Assembly: GCF_035961655.1 (NCBI RefSeq)
Contig: NZ_CP108393.1
Coordinates: 434,001-498,000 of the forward strand
DNA: 64,000 bases
Origin: Streptomyces sp. NBC_01317
GTDB lineage: Bacteria > Actinomycetota > Actinomycetes > Streptomycetales > Streptomycetaceae
Direction of reading: 5' to 3'
The number at the start of each line of letters is the position of its first letter. Positions within the stretch are counted from its first letter, which is position 1. Below are positions 33,450 through 42,536 of this stretch, in pieces. A model generated the notes under the pieces. The model did no database searches. It was not told where the DNA came from and saw only the letters and a list, made by a program, of their open reading frames with translations. Made by a program: the position numbers and the translations under genes.

Positions 33450-35792
33450 TCACTCCCCGGCGTGCGGGCGCAGCGGGTCGACCGAGCGCAGGGACCCGTT
33501 CGCCAGCGTCACGATCGCACCGCCCGTCCGCATCGGGGCCACCCCCTCCTGCATCCCCGAGGTGCTCGTCCCCATCGCGGCCGTCTGCCACCGTTTGGCG
33601 CCCGTCCGCAGGTCGAGGGCGACCAACCGCCCGCTGTAGCTGGACAGGTAGAGCGCGCCCTCCCGCTCCGACGCCATGGGCGGCCCCAGCAGGTCCACGC
33701 CGGTCTCCCGGCTCCACACCCGGTCGCCGGTGTCCGGATCGACCGCCGTGACCCGCCCGGTCTGCTGGACGAACACCACAAGGCCGCCCACCGCCGAGGG
33801 CCTGCCGTCCGGGCGCGAGGCCAGCTCGACCGTCCGCCGGTCGCCCGTACGGACATCGACCTTCACGAGCGCGGAGTACGACATCCCCGGCCCGCCGTCC
33901 GGCACGAGGACGTGAAGCGCGCCGCCCACGATCCCGAGCGCGTGGACAGCTCCCTTCACCTGGGCCACCTCCTCCGGCGTGCCCTTCTCGGGGTCGAGCC
34001 GCAGCAGCGTCGTCCGCCGGCCGTCGGGATCCGTCGTGCACACGGCGTACGGTACGGCGCCGGACACGAGCGGCACACACTCCGCCCCCTCGGGCAACGG
34101 CGTCGACCACCGCCGCTCACCGGTCGCGGCGTCGCGCGCCACCAGCGCACCGCCGGAGAAGGAGTCGCGGAACAGCACCGCGCCACCGAAGAACACCGCC
34201 GGGTGGTTGGCCACCCGCTTCGTCCAGAGGGGTTTCCCGGACTCCCTGTCCAGGACGACCAGGTCAGCCCGCAGCCCGTCCCCCGAAGCCGGACCGACCA
34301 CCAGCACCTGGCCGGAGCGTACGTCGATCGCGCTCGGCGTCCCCACGTCCGTGTACGGGACCCGCCAGACGACCTTTCCCGAGGCGGCGTCGACGCGGGC
34401 CGCGGAGAAGCCGTCCCCCCAGCAGTAGACGGCGAGTTCGTACGCCCGGCAGCCCTCGACGGCGGCGAAGGGGCCGTTCCCGTTCGAGCTCGGCAGCGTC
34501 AGGTACCACGGTTTCCATCCCGCGGGCAGAGCCGCCTCCTGCAGGAGCGAGGGGACGGAGGTCGCCGGGGGCGCCGGGCGGCCACCGGCCGGTGCCGGGT
34601 CGTCCCCGGAGCCGTTGGTCAGCAGCGCCGCCCCGGCGCCGAGGCCGGCCACGGTGAACGCGGCCGCGGCGGCGAGCGAGACGCGGCGCCGGAAGGACCG
34701 GCCCGGCCGCGATTCGGCGCCGGCCGCGGGGGCCGGGCCGACCGTCGGGGTGGAGTCGGTTGTGGGCGTCGGGTCGGTCATGGCTGTGGGGTTGGCCGTG
34801 GAAGCCGGACCGGTCGTCGGCGTCGGACCGGCCGTCGGCGGGGGGTCGGTCGTCGGCGTCGGGTCGGCCGTCGGCGCGGGGTCGGCTGCGGGCCTGGGGT
34901 CGACCGTGGCCCGGGCGATGTCGCCCGCCGCGGGGACCGGTTCGGCCGGCACGTCCCACTCGCCGTCCTCGGGCAACTCCTCCAGCATCTTGGCCAGTTC
35001 GCCCAGGCCCGGCCGCCCCGCCGGCTCCTTCGCCAGGCACCGTTCCACGATCCGGCGCAGCGGCTGCGCCACACCGTCCAGGAGGGGCTGTTCGTGCACC
35101 ACCCGGTACATCGTGAGGTACGGGTTCTCGTCGTCGAAGGGCCCCCGCCCGGTGGCCGCGTACATGAGCAGCGCGCCGAGCGAGAAGACATCCGAGGCGG
35201 CGGTCACCTCACGGGGGCGGTTCAGCTGCTCCGGCGACATGAACGGCGGTGTGCCCAGGACCCGTCCGGTGGTGGTGTACGACTGGTGGTCGGCCGCCCG
35301 GGAGATGCCGAAGTCGATGACCCGGGGCCCGTCCCGTGCCATCAGCACGTTCGCCGGTTTGAGGTCGCGGTGCACCACGTCGGCGCGGTGGATGTCGTCG
35401 AGCGCCTCCACCAGCCCCAGGGCCAGCCGCCGTAACTCCCCGGGCGGCAGCGGGCCTTCCCCGCCCACCCGGTGCGACAGGGTGGGCCCCGGCATGTAGA
35501 GCGTGGCCATCCAGGGCTGTACGGCATCGGGATCGGCGTCCACCACCGACGCGGTGAACGCGCCGCTGACCCGTCTGGCGGCGGCCACCTCCTGCTTGAA
35601 CCGGGTCCTGAACTCGTCGTCCCCGGCCAATTGGGCATGGACCACCTTGACCGCCACCCGCATGCCGGAGGCCGAACTCGCCAAATAAACCACGCCCATG
35701 CCCCCGGAGCCGAGCCGGTCCAGCAGCCGGTAGCCGCCGACCGACTCCGGATCCACCGCGCTCAGCGGCACCCGCCCACGTCCTTCCCCCAC
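33450..35792 (-). CDS. Transmembrane Ser/Thr protein kinase with PQQ-type beta-propeller sensor
   Basis: A 780-residue receptor kinase. Residues ~20-275 form a complete Hanks-type kinase (LGSGGMGVVYLA, VAVKVV, VVHRDLKPANVL, VIDFGISR, GTPPFMSPEQL). A low-complexity linker of DPTPT-like repeats covers ~295-360, one membrane helix ~371-392, and an outer domain of PQQ/pyrrolo-quinoline-type blades (YCWGDGFSAARVDAASGKVVW and later LVALDLRTGAKRWQ) fills the rest. Leu120 is encoded by TTA (35433-35435), a bldA-dependent codon rare in Streptomyces genes. GTG start. The ligand is unknown. Confidence 0.9.
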   Translation of the reverse strand: MGEGRGRVPLSAVDPESVGGYRLLDRLGSGGMGVVYLASSASGMRVAVKVVHAQLAGDDEFRTRFKQEVAAARRVSGAFTASVVDADPDAVQPWMATLYMPGPTLSHRVGGEGPLPPGELRRLALGLVEALDDIHRADVVHRDLKPANVLMARDGPRVIDFGISRAADHQSYTTTGRVLGTPPFMSPEQLNRPREVTAASDVFSLGALLMYAATGRGPFDDENPYLTMYRVVHEQPLLDGVAQPLRRIVERCLAKEPAGRPGLGELAKMLEELPEDGEWDVPAEPVPAAGDIARATVDPRPAADPAPTADPTPTTDPPPTAGPTPTTGPASTANPTAMTDPTPTTDSTPTVGPAPAAGAESRPGRSFRRRVSLAAAAAFTVAGLGAGAALLTNGSGDDPAPAGGRPAPPATSVPSLLQEAALPAGWKPWYLTLPSSNGNGPFAAVEGCRAYELAVYCWGDGFSAARVDAASGKVVWRVPYTDVGTPSAIDVRSGQVLVVGPASGDGLRADLVVLDRESGKPLWTKRVANHPAVFFGGAVLFRDSFSGGALVARDAATGERRWSTPLPEGAECVPLVSGAVPYAVCTTDPDGRRTTLLRLDPEKGTPEEVAQVKGAVHALGIVGGALHVLVPDGGPGMSYSALVKVDVRTGDRRTVELASRPDGRPSAVGGLVVFVQQTGRVTAVDPDTGDRVWSRETGVDLLGPPMASEREGALYLSSYSGRLVALDLRTGAKRWQTAAMGTSTSGMQEGVAPMRTGGAIVTLANGSLRSVDPLRPHAGE
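34745..34915. repeat. Tandem low-complexity repeat encoding the kinase linker
   Basis: Imperfect units of about 18 bases (variants of GTCGGCGTCGGGTCGGTC on the plus strand) encode the repeated DPTPTT/ADPTPT linker between kinase and membrane helix. Its length is likely to vary between strains. Confidence 0.7.
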
Positions 35793-35972
35793 CCACCGCG
35801 GCGTCGCTGTCAGCCGTCACCTGGGCAGCAGTCTGCCGGGCCACGCGATCTCCGTCACGCGGACAGCCACTTTTCCCTGCGGGTTTCTCAGGAGCCGACC
35901 GGCTCCCGCCCTCCGTTCACCGAGTCGGAATCGCCCCGACTCTTGACAGAAACGGCGGCGGATTACAGCCTA

Positions 35973-35986
35973 TGGCAACGTTGTCA
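35973..35986. promoter_or_regulatory. Palindrome TGGCAACGTTGTCA before the GH2 gene (LacI-family operator)
   Basis: TGGCAACGTTGTCA is a near-perfect 14-bp palindrome centred on AACGTT, 59 bases before the GH2 start. The same core, ATAACGTTGTCT, is found at 48788-48801 in front of the ABC importer, whose divergent neighbour encodes a LacI protein. A TTGACA hexamer lies at 35943. No gene is seen between 35793 and 36044. Confidence 0.65.
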
Positions 35987-36044
35987 GGCGAACTGAGCCA
36001 GGTCGCCTGCTCCTGCGGGCCCACCTGGAATGGACGTCTTGCAC

Positions 36045-39000
36045 ATGTCGAATCAGTCGCCACACCCCTCCCGTCGGTCTGTCGTCGCCACGGGATCGAC
36101 CCTGCTCGCCGGTCTCGGCCTCGGGGTCGCGCTGCCCGGCACCAGCCGCGCCGCCACGACCACGGCCGGGGGTACGGCGGCCGCGCGCGGTGAACTCGCC
36201 GCCTACCGCCCGGTCGCGGTGTCCTCCACCGACTACGCGCCCACCCCGGCCGAGTTCGTCGTGGACAAGCTCAACTCCGGCGGCGTACGGGGCACCGGCT
36301 GGCGCGCGGCGGCGGGCGACCCGCAGTGGATATCCGTCGACCTCCAGGCGGACTGCTCGGTGGACTCCATCTCCCTCACGTTCGAGGCGACGTCGGAGGA
36401 CCCGGTGTTCGTGCCGCCCACGAGCGGCAACCCGCGCACCGACACCACCGGCCAGGAGATCCTTTCCAGTTACGCGGTCGACTTCGTGGTCGAGACGTCC
36501 CGGGACCACCGCACGTGGACCGCCGTCCACCGCACGACCTCGGGCAAGGGCGGGCTCGTGGAGATCAAGCCGGCCAGGCCGGTGATCGCGCGGTGGGTAC
36601 GGCTCACCGTGAGCAAGCGCTCCAACGCCAACCCGCTGGGCCTCAACGGCTTCGAGGTGTACGGCACGCCCAAGGACCACCGCCCCGCCGCCACCGGCTG
36701 GACCGACTGGGGCACCCACACCCACAGGGCCCCGGCGCTCGACGTGGCCGACGACGGCACCGTACCGCTGGAGTCGGGGTGGACCCTGACCATGGACGAC
36801 TGGGCCGGCGGCGAGGGCGCCGACCTGTCCCGTACGACGGTGGACACGAGCCGCTGGCTGCCCGCGACGGTTCCCGGCACCGTCCTGGCGACGCTGGTCG
36901 ACCAGGGTCATCTGCCCGACCCGGTGGCCGGCTTGAACAACCTCCACGTCCCGGAGGCCCTGTCCCGCCACTCCTGGTGGTACCGGCGCGGCTTCAGCCT
37001 GCCGAAGGGGCTGCGCACCGGCGCGGGGCGCCACGTCTGGCTGGAGTTCGACGGCGTCAACCACAAGGCGGACGTCTGGCTCAACGGCAAACAGGTCGGC
37101 GGGCTGACCTTCCCCTTCGCCCGCTCCGCGCACGACGTGACGGATCTGCTGGTACGCGGCGAGCAGGCGCTGGCCGTGAAGATCTCGCCGATGCCCTTCC
37201 CCGGCAGCCCCGGTGACAAGGGTCCGGCCGGCGAGTCCTGGGTGGACGCCGGCGCCAACATGATGAACCGCAACTCGCCCACGTACCTGGCCTCCTCGGG
37301 CTGGGACTGGATGCCGGCGGTCCGTGACCGCGTCTCCGGCATCTGGAACCACGTACGGCTGCGCTCGACCGGCCACGCGGTCATCGGCGACCCCCGGGTG
37401 GACACCAAGCTGCCGAACCTGCCCGACACGAGCAGCGCCGACGTGACGATCGTCGTCCCCGTCCGCAACGCCGACTCCGCGGACCGGCAGGTGACCGTCA
37501 CCGCCTCGTTCGACGGCGTGAAGGTCTCCCGGAGCGTCACGGTGGCCGCCGGCGCCACGGCCGATGTCACCTTCGCCCCGGCCGACCACAGCCAGCTGCG
37601 CCTGCGCAACCCGAAGTTGTGGTGGCCCAACGGCTACGGGGAGCCGAACCTGCACGACCTGACCCTGGTCGCGTCCGTCGGGGGCGCGGAGAGCGACCGG
37701 CGCGCCACCCGCTTCGGCATCCGCCAGTTCGGCTACGAGTTCGACGTGAAGCTGCCCTTCACCGGCGGCAGCGACGCGTACACGCAGTCCGTGGACCTGG
37801 GCAGCCGCAAGGCCCAGTACGTACGGATCAAGTGTCTGACGCGCGCCACCAGTTGGGGCTCGTCGCTGTGGACCCTGTCGGTCTTCGACAGCAGCGTGCC
37901 CGGCACGGACCTGGCCAAGGGGAGGACGGCCACCGCCTCCTCCGTGGACGACTCGGGGAACCCGGCCTCCCACGCCACCGACGGTGACCCGGCGACCCGC
38001 TGGTCCTCGTCGTTCGAGGACGACCAGTGGATCCAGGTCGACCTGGGCGCGTCCGTCTCCTTCGACCGCGTGGACCTCACCTGGGAGCAGGCGTACGCGA
38101 AGACGTACGTCGTGCAGATCTCCGCCGACGGAGACACGTGGACGGACGCGAAGTCCGTCGACAACTCGGCCGTACCGCTGCCGTTCCAGAGCGGCAACGC
38201 GAGCCTCCAGACGGTGGACTTCGCCGCCAGGACCGGCCGTTACGTCCGGATCAGCGGCGGGGCCCGCGCGACCAGCTGGGGTTCCTCGCTGTGGACGCTG
38301 TCGGTGATCGACACCGCCACGCCCGGCACGGATCTCGCGCTGCACAGGACGGCGACCGCGTCGTCGGAGGACGGCTCCAACAAGGCCGCCAACGCCACCG
38401 ACGGCAACCCCGGCTCCCGCTGGTCCTCGGCCTACGAGGACAACCAGTGGATCCAGGTCGACCTGGGCTCGTCCGTCTCCTTCGACCGCGTGGTCATCGT
38501 GTGGGAGGCGGCCTACCCCAAGACGTACACGATCCAGGTCTCCGACAACGGCGACACCTGGACGGACATCACGTCCCTCGACAACACACCGGACCCGCTG
38601 AAGATCAGTGTGAACGGGGTTCGGGTCTTCTGCCGGGGCGGCAACTGGGGCTGGGACGAGCTGCTGCGCCGGATGCCCGCCGCCCGGATGGACGCGGCGG
38701 TCCGGATGCACCGCGACATGAACTTCACGATGATCCGCAACTGGGTGGGGTCGGTCAACCGCGAGGAGTTCTTCGCCAGTTGTGACGAGCACGGGCTGCT
38801 CGTCTGGAACGACTTCCCCAACGCCTGGGCGATGGACCCGCCGGACCACGACGCGTTCAACAGCCTGGCGCGGGACACCGTCCTGCGCTACCGCATCCAC
38901 CCCAGCGTGGTGGTCTGGTGCGGCGCCAACGAGGGCAACCCGCCCGCCGCGATCGACAACGGGATGCGGGACGCGGTCGAGTCCACGGCGCCGGGCATCT

Positions 39001-40115
39001 TCTACCAGAACAACTCGGCGGGCGGCATCGTCACCGGCGGCGGCCCGTACGGCTGGGTCGAGCACGAGCGCTACTTCTCGCCGTCCACGTACGGCAGCGG
39101 CAGTTTCGGTTTCCACACCGAGATCGGCATGCCCGTGGTGTCGACCGCGGAGAGCACGCGCAACCTCGTCGGCGACGAGCCCGAGTGGCCGATCGGCGGT
39201 GCGTGGTACTACCACGACTGGAGCACGCGGGGGAATCAGGCGCCGCAGAACTACCAGGCCGCCATCGAGGCGCGCCTCGACACGGCCCGTGACCTGGACG
39301 ACTTCGCGCGCAAGGCGCAGTTCGTCAACTACGAGAACACCCGCGCCATGTTCGAGGCGTGGAACGCCAACCTGTGGAAGGACGCCAGCGGCCTGATGCT
39401 GTGGATGTCCCACCCGGCGTGGCACAGCACGGTGTGGCAGACGTACGACTACGACTTCGACGTCAACGGCACCTACTACGGGGCGCGGGCGGCGTGCGAG
39501 GCCGTGCACGTCCAGGCCGATCCGCGGAGCTGGCAGGTCATCGCCGTCAACCACACGCCCGAGGCGCTGAAGGGCGCGACGGTCTCGGCGCGTTGCTTCG
39601 ACCTGTCGGGACGGCAGCTCGGCGCGACCCGCAAGGTGCGGGTGGACGTCGCCTCGTCGACCACGACGGACGCGTTCACCGCCGACTGGACGAAGGACCA
39701 GCCGGACTTCCACCTCCTGCGGCTGCGCCTGGAGGACAGCAGGGGCAGGACCCTGTCGGAGAACACGTACTGGCGCTACCGCGAGGCCGCCGACATGAAG
39801 GCGCTCAACCGCGCGAAGTCCGTCAAGGTCTCCGCCGACCTCGGCCGGGTGACGAAGGCCGGTGGGCGCCGCGAACTGACGGCGACCGTCCACAACCGTG
39901 GTTCGGCGGTGGCGGCGATGGTACGGCTCTCGCTCCTGGACGCCACCAGCGGCGAACGGGTGCTGCCCACGCTGTACAGCGAGAACTACGTGTGGCTGCT
40001 GCCCGGTGAGTCCCGGAGCGTCACGCTCTCCTGGCCCGCCGAGGCACTGCCGTCGGGCCGGCCCGCCCTGCGGACCGAGGGGTACAACGCGGCGCGCTCG
40101 GTGGCGCGCGCCTGA
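36045..40115 (+). CDS. Large secreted GH2 beta-glycosidase with three F5/8-type C (discoidin/CBM32) domains
   Basis: A 1356-residue exported enzyme. A twin-arginine signal (SRRSVVATG...TSRAA) opens it, then a discoidin domain ~54-210, the GH2 sugar-binding and Ig-like domains ~245-568, a nested pair of discoidin repeats ~570-850, and the GH2 TIM barrel from ~855. Catalytic acid/base is Glu963 in WCGANEG, the nucleophile Glu1026 in FHTEIGM. The GWDWMPAVRDRVSGIWNHV block places it in the exo-beta-glucosaminidase/beta-mannosidase branch. The substrate is probably chitosan-like or mannosidic, judging by neighbours. Alternative start: ATG 36030. Confidence 0.88.
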   Translation: MSNQSPHPSRRSVVATGSTLLAGLGLGVALPGTSRAATTTAGGTAAARGELAAYRPVAVSSTDYAPTPAEFVVDKLNSGGVRGTGWRAAAGDPQWISVDLQADCSVDSISLTFEATSEDPVFVPPTSGNPRTDTTGQEILSSYAVDFVVETSRDHRTWTAVHRTTSGKGGLVEIKPARPVIARWVRLTVSKRSNANPLGLNGFEVYGTPKDHRPAATGWTDWGTHTHRAPALDVADDGTVPLESGWTLTMDDWAGGEGADLSRTTVDTSRWLPATVPGTVLATLVDQGHLPDPVAGLNNLHVPEALSRHSWWYRRGFSLPKGLRTGAGRHVWLEFDGVNHKADVWLNGKQVGGLTFPFARSAHDVTDLLVRGEQALAVKISPMPFPGSPGDKGPAGESWVDAGANMMNRNSPTYLASSGWDWMPAVRDRVSGIWNHVRLRSTGHAVIGDPRVDTKLPNLPDTSSADVTIVVPVRNADSADRQVTVTASFDGVKVSRSVTVAAGATADVTFAPADHSQLRLRNPKLWWPNGYGEPNLHDLTLVASVGGAESDRRATRFGIRQFGYEFDVKLPFTGGSDAYTQSVDLGSRKAQYVRIKCLTRATSWGSSLWTLSVFDSSVPGTDLAKGRTATASSVDDSGNPASHATDGDPATRWSSSFEDDQWIQVDLGASVSFDRVDLTWEQAYAKTYVVQISADGDTWTDAKSVDNSAVPLPFQSGNASLQTVDFAARTGRYVRISGGARATSWGSSLWTLSVIDTATPGTDLALHRTATASSEDGSNKAANATDGNPGSRWSSAYEDNQWIQVDLGSSVSFDRVVIVWEAAYPKTYTIQVSDNGDTWTDITSLDNTPDPLKISVNGVRVFCRGGNWGWDELLRRMPAARMDAAVRMHRDMNFTMIRNWVGSVNREEFFASCDEHGLLVWNDFPNAWAMDPPDHDAFNSLARDTVLRYRIHPSVVVWCGANEGNPPAAIDNGMRDAVESTAPGIFYQNNSAGGIVTGGGPYGWVEHERYFSPSTYGSGSFGFHTEIGMPVVSTAESTRNLVGDEPEWPIGGAWYYHDWSTRGNQAPQNYQAAIEARLDTARDLDDFARKAQFVNYENTRAMFEAWNANLWKDASGLMLWMSHPAWHSTVWQTYDYDFDVNGTYYGARAACEAVHVQADPRSWQVIAVNHTPEALKGATVSARCFDLSGRQLGATRKVRVDVASSTTTDAFTADWTKDQPDFHLLRLRLEDSRGRTLSENTYWRYREAADMKALNRAKSVKVSADLGRVTKAGGRRELTATVHNRGSAVAAMVRLSLLDATSGERVLPTLYSENYVWLLPGESRSVTLSWPAEALPSGRPALRTEGYNAARSVARA
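37780..38620 (+). repeat. Two tandem ~420-bp discoidin-encoding repeats nested in the GH2 gene
   Basis: The stretches 38024-38073 and 38444-38493 are almost identical, exactly 420 bases apart (shared TGGATCCAGGTCGACCTGGG). The encoded units share RATSWGSSLWTLSV, PGTDLA, RTATASS, ATDG and QWIQVDLG. This indicates a recent in-frame duplication. Confidence 0.85.
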
Positions 40116-40129
40116 CGCTGACCGGGCAG

Positions 40130-40165
40130 CGAGGGCCGGGGGTGAATGCGGCCCCCCGGCCCTCG
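40130..40165. terminator. Bidirectional terminator between GH2 and the lipoprotein gene
   Basis: CGAGGGCCGGGGG (40130-40142) pairs perfectly with 40153-40165 across a 10-base loop, between convergent genes. Confidence 0.8.
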
Positions 40166-40196
40166 CGTTCGGTCCGGGTCGTCCAGGCGCCGTGGG

Positions 40197-40955
40197 TCAG
40201 GCGCCCGTGCCCGCCGTGAACACACCGATCGTCGGCACCGACGCCTTGCCGGTGTCGGTCGCACCGCCCCCGGTCCAGGCGACCTTCAGCGCGTCCTTCT
40301 CGTCGGGCGGGGTGATGAGCACCGCCACCGGGGTGACCGTCGTGACCCCGGTGATCTCGGGGTTGCCGAAGGTCATGGGCGCCCAGGCGCTCCGGCCGGG
40401 GGCGAGCTTGACGAGTGTGCCGGTCACACTGGCGCGCTCGGGGTCCACCGAGACGTGCTGTCCCGCCTTGTTCAGGAAGGCGAGCCCGGGAAAGCCGTCG
40501 ACGGTGCAGGTGTGGCCGGAGGTGTTGGTCAGGACGAGGGCGAAGTTCTCCTGGCCGGCTCCCGGGTTGTCGGGGCCGACGGACGCCTTGACGTCCGGGG
40601 TGTGGCAGCGTCCGCCGCCCGCCGACGTGCTCGTGCCACCACTGTGGGTGGGTGAGCCGGACGTCCCGCCGCTCTTCGTGGGCGAACGGGTGGAAGCAGT
40701 GCCGGACGCCGTCGTGTCCGGGTCGGGCGCCGCCGTACCCGACGGGTCGCCGCCCACCGGGACGGCCGGTCCGCCGACGGTGTGCGGGGCCGAGGCGGCC
40801 GGATCGTCCTTGCCCCCGCAGCCCGTCAGCAGCGCGGCGACCGCGACCACCAGGGCGCCGCCCGCCGCGAGCCGTGTGCCCCGCCCGTGCCGGGCGGGCG
40901 CGGACCGGGGTCGTACGGGGAACGTCTCCTCGTTCTCGGTCATGTCTGCCGTCAC
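40197..40955 (-). CDS. DUF4232 lipoprotein
   Basis: A 252-residue secreted lipoprotein. A hydrophobic segment AAGGALVVAVAALLTGCGG (residues ~30-48) carries a lipobox with Cys; then a Ser/Thr/Gly-rich spacer and a C-terminal DUF4232 domain starting at CHTPDVKASVG, with a second conserved Cys in TSGHTCTVDGFPGLAFL. DUF4232 is a beta-sandwich of unknown role, abundant in actinomycetes. Starts considered are GTG 40955 (after GGAG) and ATG 40943. Confidence 0.8.
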   Translation of the reverse strand: MTADMTENEETFPVRPRSAPARHGRGTRLAAGGALVVAVAALLTGCGGKDDPAASAPHTVGGPAVPVGGDPSGTAAPDPDTTASGTASTRSPTKSGGTSGSPTHSGGTSTSAGGGRCHTPDVKASVGPDNPGAGQENFALVLTNTSGHTCTVDGFPGLAFLNKAGQHVSVDPERASVTGTLVKLAPGRSAWAPMTFGNPEITGVTTVTPVAVLITPPDEKDALKVAWTGGGATDTGKASVPTIGVFTAGTGA

Positions 40956-41119
40956 TCCTTCTCCGTACGAGGTCCTTCCGGACCGTCATCCCCGCACCAC
41001 ACGGCGCCCGGGGCCCGTGCGGCCCAAAGCTGTGGTGCGCTACACCCCGGTTCGATGACGGGCCCGGCGTAAAAGTTCACGCCTGTTCCCGGAAACTTCC
41101 GGCGGCCCCGCGCCGGGTC

Positions 41120-42493
41120 TCAGCCCGAGACCCGCAGGCTGCGCAGGATCCGGTCGGTCGGGTCGTCGCCCGCGCCCCGTCTGATCTGGACGTACGCCTG
41201 CGGGGTGCCGTCCCGTACCGGTGTGAGCGCGATCTCCTCCAGCGACCGCCCGGCCGTACCGCAGGAGGACCAGGTCCGTACGCGACCGTGCCAGGAGGCG
41301 TTCGAGAACGTACGGCTGCCGTCGTACCGGCAGGCCCGGTGGCTGATCGTGCCGACGCGGCCCGCCAGGTCCCGGGCGGCGCCGATCCCCACGAACACAC
41401 CGCTGACCTCCGCGCCGAGGTCGGGCCAGCGTCCCACATCACGGGCGACGGTCAGCCCGGGAGCGTGGTGGTCCGGCAGTCCGAGCGTCCTGGGTGTCCA
41501 TCCTGACCCGGCCAGCCGCCCGGCCCAGGCGGTGGGCACGTCCACCTGGATACGGCCGGTGGCGTCGCTCACGCGCTCCACGGCGGGGGCCGGGGAATCG
41601 GTCTGCCACCGTACGGCGGCGACCGTGCCGAGCGCGACGACGGCCAGGGTGGCCACGGCGGCGAGCAGCCGTCTCGGTACCCGGGCCGCTTTCCGCCCGG
41701 CCGCGTAGCCGTCCGCCTGTCCGGCGAGCCGTTCCAGTTCGAGCGCGAACGCCACCGCCGTCGGCCACCGCCGCTCGCGGTCGCTCTCCAGGGCTCGGAG
41801 GACGGCCCGCCGGACCGCCGGAGCCGGCCCGTCCGGCGGCACGATCTTCCCCGCCGGGCCCGGGACCACGCCGGTCAGCAGGTGGTAGAGCAGCGCCCCC
41901 AGGCTGTAGACGTCGGCGCGCGCGTCGATGCCGTCGCTCTGGTCCAGCTGTTCGGGCGCGGCATAACCCGCCGATCCGACGGTCAGGGTCAGCCCGGAGG
42001 CCTGCGCCAGGCTCTTGGCGAGGCCGAGGTCCGCGACCAGCACCCGCTCCCCGCCGTCCGGGGCGGTCGCGACCAGCACGTTCGACGGTTTGATGTCCCG
42101 GTGTACGGCGCCGGCGCGGTGCAGCGCCGCCACTCCCCTGGCGGCCGCGGCGGTGAGCCGCAGCGCCTCCGCCACCGGCAGCGGCCCGGCGGCGAGGCGG
42201 TCCTCCAGCGTGCCCCGGTCCGCGTACTCCATGACGAAGTACGGCCGGTCCTCCGAGTGCTCACCGATGTCGAAGACCTGGACGAGTCCGTCGGAGGCGG
42301 CGCGGCGCAGCAGTCGTGCCTCCGACAGGAACCGCTCCCGGATGTCGAGCCGGTACGCCCAGTTCTCCGCCATGACCTTGATGGCCACGGGCGCCTGGAG
42401 CCGGTCGTCGTGGGCCAGCCACACGACGCCGAAGGCACCCGTGCCCAGGCGTCGCTCGACGCGGTAGCGACCGATCCACTGAGGTGAAGACAT
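41120..42493 (-). CDS. Transmembrane Ser/Thr protein kinase
   Basis: A 457-residue kinase. Residues ~8-270 carry the full kinase domain (LGTGAFGVVWLAHD, VAIKVM, AVHRDIKPSNVL, and VADLGLAKS with DLG in place of DFG, a variant seen in active kinases), a membrane helix lies at ~275-297 (RLLAAVATLAVVALGTVAAV), and the ~160-residue outer domain has four Cys (HRACRYDG, WSSCGTAG among them) and no recognised family. It is divergent from an ECF sigma gene across only 43 bases, and the sigma factor has no anti-sigma gene beside it. Confidence 0.9.
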   Translation of the reverse strand: MSSPQWIGRYRVERRLGTGAFGVVWLAHDDRLQAPVAIKVMAENWAYRLDIRERFLSEARLLRRAASDGLVQVFDIGEHSEDRPYFVMEYADRGTLEDRLAAGPLPVAEALRLTAAAARGVAALHRAGAVHRDIKPSNVLVATAPDGGERVLVADLGLAKSLAQASGLTLTVGSAGYAAPEQLDQSDGIDARADVYSLGALLYHLLTGVVPGPAGKIVPPDGPAPAVRRAVLRALESDRERRWPTAVAFALELERLAGQADGYAAGRKAARVPRRLLAAVATLAVVALGTVAAVRWQTDSPAPAVERVSDATGRIQVDVPTAWAGRLAGSGWTPRTLGLPDHHAPGLTVARDVGRWPDLGAEVSGVFVGIGAARDLAGRVGTISHRACRYDGSRTFSNASWHGRVRTWSSCGTAGRSLEEIALTPVRDGTPQAYVQIRRGAGDDPTDRILRSLRVSG

Positions 42494-42536
42494 GTGATTA
42501 TCATGCCTGGGTGATTTCACTCTGCACGCATACCCC
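42494..42536. promoter_or_regulatory. 43-base shared promoter of the kinase and the ECF sigma factor
   Basis: The two start codons are only 43 bases apart, so the divergent promoters must overlap. No ribosome site is visible for either gene; a GATAAT-like hexamer lies next to the kinase start. Mutual exclusion or self-control is possible. Confidence 0.5.

Noticed and set aside
35970..39893. 1307-residue minus-strand open frame opposite the GH2 gene
   Set aside because: Composition is Val/Gly/Arg-rich, no domain is visible, and the plus strand carries a complete GH2 enzyme with all catalytic residues.
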